From Arcobacter sp. UBA7394 (GTDB lineage: Bacteria > Campylobacterota > Campylobacteria > Campylobacterales > Arcobacteraceae): a stretch of DNA of 6,226 nucleotides. Under the pieces are notes generated by a model. That model was given only the letters and a program-made list of their open reading frames with translations. It was not told the origin of the DNA and did no database searches. The position numbers and the translations under genes were made by a program. Below, piece by piece: positions 1-5,664 of the stretch (position 1 is the first letter of the stretch; every line of letters begins with the position of its first letter). Location of the stretch: NCBI GenBank assembly GCA_002470185.1, contig DKNG01000020.1, positions 6,715 to 12,940 on the forward strand. The letters are read 5' to 3'.

Positions 1-651
1 CAAGCCTATGATTTAATAAAAACAAAAACTTATAGCTTAGTAATTTTAGATTTAGAGTATGAAAGTAGTTTTGAATTCTTAATTGATGTAAAAAGTGGGA
101 TTGACAAAACTTTACCTTTTATGGTTTTAGCAGAAGGGAATAGAAATGGTCCTTCAGTAAGACAAATCTATAAAAGTGGTGCTTCAGAGTGTTTGAGAAA
201 ACCTATATATGCGGAAGAATTTATATTAAAAGTTGATCAATTAATTGATCATTCAAAATTAATTTATGAACTCATGGAACAAAAAGTTTTAATTGAGTCT
301 TATAAAATAATAGTTGACCAATCAGCAATTATCTCTAAAACAAATAAGAATGGAATCATTACTTATGTTAATGAGATGTTTTGTACTGTTTCTGGTTATG
401 AAAAAGATGAATTAATAGGGAAACCACATAGTGTTATAAGACACCCTGATTCCCCTCATGAATTATTTGAACAAATGTGGCATACCATTAAAAAAGAGAA
501 AAAAATATGGTGTGGAGTCATAAAAAATAAAACAAAACTAGGAAAGGATTATATTGTTCAAACTTCTATAATGCCACTAAAAGATAGTAGTGGTAATATC
601 TTTGAATATATAGCCTTACGTAATGATATAACCTCAGTATTTAAGAACTAA
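1..651 (+). CDS. Response regulator receiver-PAS protein (5' partial)
   Basis: The reading frame is open from the first base and ends at TAA 649-651, so 216 residues are visible and the N-terminus lies outside the window. Visible residues 1 to about 90 are the C-terminal half of a CheY-like receiver: hydrophobic strand VILD with the likely phospho-acceptor Asp17, strand PFMVLAE, and the conserved RKP with Lys67. The position that is normally Thr/Ser after the fourth strand is Ala44, so phosphorylation switching may be altered. A helical linker (about 80-102) leads to a PAS domain (about 103-213) of the Aer type, with SGY, DELIGK, HSVIRHPDS (motif residues 147-151) and a FEYIALRNDIT ending. 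Aer binds FAD through this kind of domain; FAD here is inference. No kinase, GGDEF or DNA-binding output follows the PAS. The next gene starts 3 nt downstream in the same frame, suggesting co-translation. It probably acts as a cytoplasmic phosphorelay or adaptor protein with a redox-sensing PAS. Confidence 0.85.
   Translation, partial: QAYDLIKTKTYSLVILDLEYESSFEFLIDVKSGIDKTLPFMVLAEGNRNGPSVRQIYKSGASECLRKPIYAEEFILKVDQLIDHSKLIYELMEQKVLIESYKIIVDQSAIISKTNKNGIITYVNEMFCTVSGYEKDELIGKPHSVIRHPDSPHELFEQMWHTIKKEKKIWCGVIKNKTKLGKDYIVQTSIMPLKDSSGNIFEYIALRNDITSVFKN
234..251. repeat. Perfect 18-bp palindrome inside the receiver-PAS gene
   Basis: TGATCAATT at 234-242 is followed directly by its exact reverse complement AATTGATCA at 243-251, and symmetry breaks at the flanking bases. 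It lies in the linker between receiver and PAS and encodes Asp-Gln-Leu-Ile-Asp in frame. It holds two GATC sites. In such AT-rich DNA a palindrome of this size can arise by chance, so no function is claimed. Confidence 0.4.
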
Positions 652-654
652 GTT

Positions 655-2802
655 ATGAGCCATTTTAGAGTTTTATCTAGTACATTAATTATATTTACTT
701 TTATATTTTTTGTGTTTATTATAAATTCATATTTTGATAAAAAAAGAGAACAAAAGTATTTTTATTCTTTAATGAATAAAAAAATAGATTTTATGTATGA
801 CACTGTAGTAAAAAACTCTTTTGAAGAGCAGCTTTTCAAAAGAGCTAATGCAATTATTTCATTTGAAAATGAAAAGAAAATAGAAGCATTACTTTCAGAA
901 GATAAAAGTATTTTAATAGATATTTTTTCTAAGGATTATCTTTTTTTAATTGAGAATTTTAAAGGTTTTAAATCTATAGATCTTTATAACAAAGATGGTG
1001 ATTCTTTAATCTCTTTTTCTAAAACACCAAAAATCAAGCATGAATCAATTAAAGGAAATACCTTTAATAAAGGTTTCTTTCACGTAGAAAATAAACAATT
1101 GGTTTACTCATATATAAAAGAGATATTTCAAGACTTAGAAAAAGTAGCTTATATTAAGTTATCAATAAATCCGGTACTTTTGCAAAATAGAATTTCAAAT
1201 TTATTCGATACAAGAGGTTATGTTTTTATTAAAAATAACCCAAATAAAGAAACCTTGACAATGAGTAATTATACTTTTTGTGACTATTGCAATTTTGATA
1301 ATAAGTCTTTAGAAGAAAGTATTATAAAATTAGATTTACAAAATACAGATATTGAATTTAATTTCCAAGATAAAACATATTTAATCATTAATAAAACTAT
1401 TTTTAATCAGCATATGAAAAAAATAGGAGAGTTTATCTTCTTAAGTGATATAAGCAACTACAAGAAGAGATTCCTTCTATTCATGATAAATAGCGTCTTT
1501 TTATTTATTATCTCTTCTTTAGCCATCTATATAGTTTTAAATGCTTATTTCAAAAAAATATTTAAAAAATTAAATAGAGCTAGGTTTCTACTTGATAATA
1601 CAAATGATGCTGTATATGTTATTAGATTGAGTGATGGAGTAGTTTTAGATGTAAATAAAAAAGCATGTGAGACTTTGGGGTATTCAAGAGAAGAGTTTCT
1701 TTCTAAAAAGATTCTCGATTTTAGAAAAACATTCAATGATGAAATATCACTATCTTGGGAAGAAGAAGTAAGAAAAATAAAAAAAGAGAAGTACTTAAGT
1801 GCTAGGTCAATACACCTCTCAAAAGATAAAAAAGAGATACCTATTGATGCAAACCTAAGTTATGTACAGAATAATAATGAAGAGTTTATGATAGCAGTTG
1901 CACGGGATATTAGTGAGCAATTACGAATGCAAGATAAGATTAATAAAAAAGCTTATCAACTACAAAGATCTCAAGATGTAATAAGTAAAACAGTTTTATA
2001 TACTACTTCAGACCTAGATGGACGAGTAACTTCTGTATCTAAAGCTTTTGAGAAATTAACAGGTTATAAAGAAGATGAATTAATAGGTAAGAATCATAGT
2101 ATATTTAGAACTCCTGATATGACAAAAGAGTTTTATGAGCAAATGTGGAGGGTTTTAAATAATGATGAACAATTTGTTGGAGAAATTAAAAACTACGCCA
2201 AAAATAAAAAAGTCTACTGGGTAAAACTTACTATTGATCCTTTATTTAATAAAGAGGGTGAAAAAATTGGTTACAGTTCATATCAAGAAAATATTACTGA
2301 TAAGAAAGAGTTAGAATATTTATCTTCCCACGATACATTAACAGGTATTAATAATAGAGGTGAATTTAAAAAAGAACTAAGAGTAAGAATAAAAAGTAAT
2401 AAGAGATATCATCAAAAATTTGGTCTTATTATGATTGATTTAGATTATTTTAAATCAGTAAATGACACCTATGGACATAAGGTTGGTGATGATGTTTTAA
2501 TAAGCGTTGCAAGTAGTGTTAAAAATAATTTAAGAGCAGATGACTTCTTCGCAAGATGGGGTGGAGAAGAGTTTGTAATTATTATTAACTTTGCAGATAT
2601 AAATGATCTTAAAGGTCTGGTTTCTAAACTTCAAGCTTCAATAAAAGAGTTAGATTTATTACCTGTTCCATATATTACTGCTTCATATGGTCTTACTTTA
2701 TTTAAAGAAAATGATGATGAAGAGAGTATTCAAAAAAGAGCAGATGATGCTTTGTATAAAGCAAAAAAGAATGGAAGAAATAGATACGAAATTAATATAT
2801 AA
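655..2802 (+). CDS. Membrane diguanylate cyclase: Cache-like sensor, two PAS domains, GGDEF
   Basis: This 715-residue protein should make cyclic di-GMP from two GTP at the inner membrane. Transmembrane helix 1 is about residues 6-25 and helix 2 about 272-298, enclosing a roughly 245-residue extracytoplasmic region whose strands (FKSIDLYNKDGDSLISFS; VAYIKLSINP; GYVFIKNN) resemble a double Cache sensor. That region has only two cysteines, as CDYC at 209-212. PAS1 (about 308-420) is a diverged, generic PAS ending VARDIS. PAS2 (about 444-548) is Aer-like with DELIGKNHS and FRTPDM (484-489), where Thr replaces the usual His. The GGDEF domain (about 552-715) has SHDTLTGINNR, DLDYFKSVND, YGH and an intact GGEEF at 636-640. 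RADD at 627-630 lies five residues before GGEEF and matches the RxxD product-inhibition site, so it is predicted active and feedback-regulated. No EAL domain is present. The ATG at 655 is chosen because the first helix begins at once; the upstream ribosome site (AAGAA, 643-647) is weak, so translation is probably coupled to the preceding gene. The sensed ligand is unknown. Confidence 0.92.
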   Translation: MSHFRVLSSTLIIFTFIFFVFIINSYFDKKREQKYFYSLMNKKIDFMYDTVVKNSFEEQLFKRANAIISFENEKKIEALLSEDKSILIDIFSKDYLFLIENFKGFKSIDLYNKDGDSLISFSKTPKIKHESIKGNTFNKGFFHVENKQLVYSYIKEIFQDLEKVAYIKLSINPVLLQNRISNLFDTRGYVFIKNNPNKETLTMSNYTFCDYCNFDNKSLEESIIKLDLQNTDIEFNFQDKTYLIINKTIFNQHMKKIGEFIFLSDISNYKKRFLLFMINSVFLFIISSLAIYIVLNAYFKKIFKKLNRARFLLDNTNDAVYVIRLSDGVVLDVNKKACETLGYSREEFLSKKILDFRKTFNDEISLSWEEEVRKIKKEKYLSARSIHLSKDKKEIPIDANLSYVQNNNEEFMIAVARDISEQLRMQDKINKKAYQLQRSQDVISKTVLYTTSDLDGRVTSVSKAFEKLTGYKEDELIGKNHSIFRTPDMTKEFYEQMWRVLNNDEQFVGEIKNYAKNKKVYWVKLTIDPLFNKEGEKIGYSSYQENITDKKELEYLSSHDTLTGINNRGEFKKELRVRIKSNKRYHQKFGLIMIDLDYFKSVNDTYGHKVGDDVLISVASSVKNNLRADDFFARWGGEEFVIIINFADINDLKGLVSKLQASIKELDLLPVPYITASYGLTLFKENDDEESIQKRADDALYKAKKNGRNRYEINI

Positions 2803-2820
2803 ATAATTTTAGTATTATTT
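2801..2820 (+). repeat. AT-only inverted repeat at the end of the cyclase gene
   Basis: AAATAAT at 2801-2807 and ATTATTT at 2814-2820 can form a 7-bp stem with a 6-base loop. It overlaps the stop codon of the cyclase gene. The stem has no G-C pair and is followed by TGAGAC instead of a T-tract, so it is not a convincing intrinsic terminator. At most it could slow transcription or protect the mRNA end. Confidence 0.3.
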
Positions 2821-2836
2821 TGAGACTTTCTTGGGT

Positions 2837-2842
2837 TATAAT
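2837..2842 (+). promoter_or_regulatory. Probable sigma-70 -10 box for the receiver-PAS-coiled-coil gene
   Basis: TATAAT at 2837-2842 is a perfect -10 hexamer in the only intergenic gap on this strand. There is no -35 hexamer at 17-bp spacing (TTGAGA at 2820-2825 is only 11 bp away). T-rich stretches upstream (2808-2810, 2818-2821, 2827-2832) fit the loosely periodic upstream signal known for housekeeping promoters in Campylobacter relatives. Transcription would start around 2848-2850, giving a very short leader that begins at or next to the ribosome site. Confidence 0.5.
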
Positions 2843-2848
2843 TTATCA

Positions 2849-2855
2849 AAGGGGA
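2849..2855 (+). promoter_or_regulatory. Ribosome binding site fixing the start at ATG 2861
   Basis: AAGGGGA sits five bases before ATG 2861 and is the clearest Shine-Dalgarno match on the + strand. It decides the start against the in-frame TTG at 2831, which has no ribosome site and lies in the promoter region. Confidence 0.75.
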
Positions 2856-2860
2856 TAAAT

Positions 2861-4105
2861 ATGACACAAGTAGAATTCTTAAATAAACTAAATGTACTTT
2901 ATGCTGAAGATGATGATGTTCTAAGAGAACAAACAGTTTCTTTTTTAGAAAAACTAGTAAAAAAAATATATATTGCAAAAAATGGTGAAGAGGCCATAGC
3001 TTTATATAATAATTCAATAGAAGAAAATACCCGTATTGATGTGATTATTAGTGATATTAATATGCCAAAGGTAGATGGTATAAAGTTCTTAGAGTTTATT
3101 AGGGAAAAAGATGAAGAGATACCTTTTATCTTTACTACGGCTTTCTCAGAAGAGTCATACTTATTAAATGCTATCAAATTAAATGTAACTGATTATGTAC
3201 TAAAACCTCTTGATATTGAGGATTTATTAGGCAAAGTAAATAAAGTTTGTCATGCTAATCATCAGTTAGATACTATCAAAAAACAGAAAAAAGAGTTAGA
3301 ACGATATTTAAGTGCAATTGATAATGTAGCTATTGTTTCAAAAACAGATACTAAAGGAAAAATTGTTTTTGCAAATGATATTTTTTGTGATATTGCACAA
3401 TATACTAGAGAAGAGCTCTATGGAAAAGCTCATAATATGGTGAGACATCCAGATATGCCTAAGGCTGCATTTAAAGAGTTATGGAATACGATTCAAGGTG
3501 GTGATACTTGGCAAGGTAAGGTAAAAAACCAAGCAAAAGATGGAAGTGCTTATTATGTAAATGCAACGATTATTCCAATCTTTGATGATTTTGGTGAAGA
3601 TGTTATTGAATTTGTAGGAATTAGATTCTTAACAACTGATGATGAATTAGAAAAAAGAGAATTCAAAAAAAGAGTTATTCAAAATATTCAAGATACAAAA
3701 AGAAAAGAGATAGACAATCTAAAACAAATTAAAGATCTTGAGAGTAGACTTGAAAACCATTCAAGTCATAAAAATGAGCTATTTGACCTTCGAGATAAAA
3801 CAGCAAGTTTAAGCTCTCAAATTAATCATTATGAAGATGAGATGAAAGAGATAAAAGAAAGAAATGTCTATATAACAAATTCTGCAAATGAAAAAGTAAA
3901 AAAAGCTTCTGTCTTAGCTATACAGTTAAAAAAAGATAATGATGTTTTCCTAAAAGAGAATACTTCACTTAAAGAAGAACTTGATATAAGAATAACAAAG
4001 ATACTAGAGTTAGAAAAACGACTAGAAGAAAAGAATAAACATATTCATAATCTAAAAGACGTGATAGATTTTAAAGAAAAAGAGTTATCAAATATTACTG
4101 TTTAA
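2861..4105 (+). CDS. Response regulator receiver-PAS-coiled-coil protein
   Basis: This 414-residue cytoplasmic protein starts at ATG 2861. Residues about 8-130 form a complete CheY-like receiver: acidic pocket Glu16-Asp17-Asp18, phospho-acceptor Asp65 in ISDINMP, Thr93 in FTTA, Tyr112 and Lys115 in VLKP, so it should accept phosphate from a histidine kinase, none of which is encoded here. A charged helix (about 135-150) joins it to an Aer-type PAS (about 152-258) whose segment HNMVRHPDMPKAAF (191-204) matches, from memory, the same stretch of E. coli Aer. FAD binding and redox sensing are therefore plausible but inferred. Residues about 260-412 lack proline and are rich in Glu, Lys and Leu heptads, giving a long coiled coil with no recognisable enzymatic or DNA-binding domain. 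The output is probably by protein-protein contact or oligomerisation, perhaps with the upstream cyclase or a chemotaxis-type partner. A likely own promoter lies in the 58-bp gap after the cyclase gene, though cotranscription is possible. Its stop overlaps that of the converging transporter gene. Confidence 0.9.
   Translation: MTQVEFLNKLNVLYAEDDDVLREQTVSFLEKLVKKIYIAKNGEEAIALYNNSIEENTRIDVIISDINMPKVDGIKFLEFIREKDEEIPFIFTTAFSEESYLLNAIKLNVTDYVLKPLDIEDLLGKVNKVCHANHQLDTIKKQKKELERYLSAIDNVAIVSKTDTKGKIVFANDIFCDIAQYTREELYGKAHNMVRHPDMPKAAFKELWNTIQGGDTWQGKVKNQAKDGSAYYVNATIIPIFDDFGEDVIEFVGIRFLTTDDELEKREFKKRVIQNIQDTKRKEIDNLKQIKDLESRLENHSSHKNELFDLRDKTASLSSQINHYEDEMKEIKERNVYITNSANEKVKKASVLAIQLKKDNDVFLKENTSLKEELDIRITKILELEKRLEEKNKHIHNLKDVIDFKEKELSNITV
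4102..4105. other. Shared TTAA: overlapping stop codons of convergent genes
   Basis: The + strand receiver gene ends with TAA at 4103-4105, and the - strand transporter gene ends with TAA read from 4104 to 4102. Both stops come from one TTAA palindrome. No GC-rich hairpin with a T-tract is seen within about 40 bp either side, so transcripts from each side probably run into the opposing gene or end by another route. Confidence 0.9.
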
Positions 4106-5184
4106 TCGTTTTTTATAAAGTGCAGTGAAATAAAAGAGACTAAAGCAAAAGCTGCACTAAATACAAATAAAAACTCTCCATAAACCCATCCTGCTATTAA
4201 AGCTCCGATGAAACCACCTAAACCATAAGCTACCCCATACATAAACTGTTGGGCTAGTTTTTTGTTTTCATATAAAGAGTATAAATACATAATAACAGCA
4301 CTATGATATAGTCCAAATGAAAAGGCATGAATTCCTTGGCTGATAAAAGTAATAGTTAATGAATCTGGATATGAATATAACATTAACCATCTAACTATTG
4401 TAATAGCTAAACAAAATTTTATGATTAGTAATAAATTGTTTTTAAGTAATGGACCTTGAAAATAAAGCATTAGTATTTCACAAATAACTCCAAAAGACCA
4501 AAGGTATGAGGTCATTTCAAGTGAAATTCCATGTTCTGTTTCATAAATTGTAAAGAAGTTATAAAAACCTCCAAAACTCATTTGCATAAAAAATAAACTT
4601 AACCAGAATGGCCAGTATTTCATAAAAGAAAAACTCTCTTTTATTTCTGGTTCTTTTTTTATTTCATCATTTCTACTCATTAGAAGTAATGCGAATATAA
4701 CCATCAAAACATTAACACTCAAGTAGTAATGTAAAGCAATTTTAGGTTCTGTCAAAAACTTAGCCAAAACCAAAGATATAAGCATAAATCCAATAGATCC
4801 AAAGAGCCTTGATTTACCATATTTTTCTTTTCCTAACTCTTTTATAGCTGTTACTTCTAAGTAGGGCAATACTAGGGATAAGCATACTCCTAATAAGGCA
4901 TTATTTATCATAAAAGCATAGAAGTTATCAATTGTTATATAAAATAGAGATGAAGAGAGTATTGATAAAAACAGGGCTGTTTTAAATACAGTTTGATCAA
5001 GTTTTATATGTTTTAAAAATAAAAAAGGTGTTAAGAATCTCATAAGAGGAGCAAGGGCAAAAATAATACCAATATCAAGTGCTGTATAACCAATATCATG
5101 TAGTACTTTGGGCATAAAAATTACATATACACCAACAGCAGCAAAATAGAAAAAATAAAATGCTGATAGATTAAAAAAAAGCAT
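4102..5184 (-). CDS. MFS transporter, phenylpropionate permease (HcaT)-like
   Basis: This 360-residue inner-membrane protein has about 12 predicted helices (roughly 5-25, 36-57, 66-84, 88-110, 127-145, 150-170, 191-211, 225-245, 250-271, 276-300, 312-333, 338-357) with a charged central loop at 171-188. Sequence hallmarks of the HcaT/MFS_1-like group are visible: YGKSRLFGSIGF at 122-133 before helix 5, IVRWLML at 263-269, and SQGIHAFSFGLYH at 282-294 in helix 10. Family members are proton-coupled importers of aromatic acids or nucleosides, but many are uncharacterised, so the substrate cannot be assigned. The length is slightly short but complete. The ATG at 5184 directly follows the RDD gene stop (TAAATG) and has no clear ribosome site of its own, pointing to translational coupling in a pyrE-RDD-MFS operon. 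A T8 run on the coding strand (5173-5180) falls just after the start codon. Confidence 0.87.
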   Translation of the reverse strand: MLFFNLSAFYFFYFAAVGVYVIFMPKVLHDIGYTALDIGIIFALAPLMRFLTPFLFLKHIKLDQTVFKTALFLSILSSSLFYITIDNFYAFMINNALLGVCLSLVLPYLEVTAIKELGKEKYGKSRLFGSIGFMLISLVLAKFLTEPKIALHYYLSVNVLMVIFALLLMSRNDEIKKEPEIKESFSFMKYWPFWLSLFFMQMSFGGFYNFFTIYETEHGISLEMTSYLWSFGVICEILMLYFQGPLLKNNLLLIIKFCLAITIVRWLMLYSYPDSLTITFISQGIHAFSFGLYHSAVIMYLYSLYENKKLAQQFMYGVAYGLGGFIGALIAGWVYGEFLFVFSAAFALVSFISLHFIKND

Positions 5185-5664
5185 TTATTCGTTAATAATT
5201 ATTGTGTTTGAAATTATATCTTGGAAAGTTTTTTTATCTTTATTGAAAAAAGGTAGAAACATTAAAAAGATTGATACCATTGCAAATAATGTAGCTAGAT
5301 ATCTAATAATCGCTTGAGTAAATGAAATTCTATCTTTTGAAAGGGCGCTTACAATTTTAACACCATAAGCTTTCATACCTGGTGTTTGAAATTTAACATA
5401 CCAAAAGAATATGATGATAAATGCACTAATACTTAATATTAGTGACCATCCCATAGTTCTATTTTCAGCAAACTCAGTTCCACCACCTAAAATTAAATAC
5501 ATAATAATATAAGTAATAGGAGTAGTGATTAAAAATGAGTCTGTTAAAAAGGCTTTAAGTCGCTTAGGAAGAGATGCACAAGGAGATTGTACTTCTTGTG
5601 TTTCCATAGAGTTAATAGTTTTGTTATTAACTTTTTTTTGTTTTACATCTCTCCACTTAGCCAT
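5185..5664 (-). CDS. RDD-family membrane protein
   Basis: This 159-residue protein has a polar N-terminal tail (1-32) and three likely membrane helices (about 44-62, 73-90, 121-140). Family features are present: LPKRLKAFLTDSFLI with Arg35 and Asp42, the loop FQTPGMKAYGVKIV (92-105) matching the usual TPGK-type turn, and the C-terminal FQDIISNTIII with Asp149. RDD proteins are mostly of unknown function; a few have been linked to cation/proton exchange, which cannot be claimed here. The start at ATG 5664 is supported by a strong ribosome site and a one-base overlap with pyrE. An internal Met20 is possible but less well supported. Its position between pyrE and a transporter gene suggests cotranscription more than a shared pathway. 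Confidence 0.88.
   Translation of the reverse strand: MAKWRDVKQKKVNNKTINSMETQEVQSPCASLPKRLKAFLTDSFLITTPITYIIMYLILGGGTEFAENRTMGWSLILSISAFIIIFFWYVKFQTPGMKAYGVKIVSALSKDRISFTQAIIRYLATLFAMVSIFLMFLPFFNKDKKTFQDIISNTIIINE

Noticed and set aside
1..651. The first gene as a truncated or broken diguanylate cyclase or kinase
   Set aside because: The PAS ends cleanly at the usual domain boundary, the next gene begins at once with its own membrane helix, and no decayed output domain is seen, so a natural receiver-PAS protein is simpler.
2831..2860. In-frame TTG start 10 codons upstream of the receiver-PAS-coiled-coil gene
   Set aside because: It has no ribosome site and overlaps the -10 region, while ATG 2861 has AAGGGGA at ideal spacing and starts a normal receiver domain.
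1545..3177. Antisense open frames at 1545-1736, 2730-3017 and 2899-3177 on the - strand
   Set aside because: They lie wholly or mostly over well-supported + strand domains (the cyclase PAS1/GGDEF end and the receiver), have no recognisable domains and no convincing ribosome sites.
3640..4100. Repeated AAAAAGAG-type words in the last third of the receiver-PAS-coiled-coil gene as a DNA repeat array
   Set aside because: They are irregularly spaced and explained by Lys-Glu codons of the coiled coil.
4093..4132. Possible terminator hairpin between the convergent genes (TTACTG / CAGTGA)
   Set aside because: The stem is about six pairs including one G-T, the loop is over 20 bases, and no T-tract follows the right arm on the + strand.
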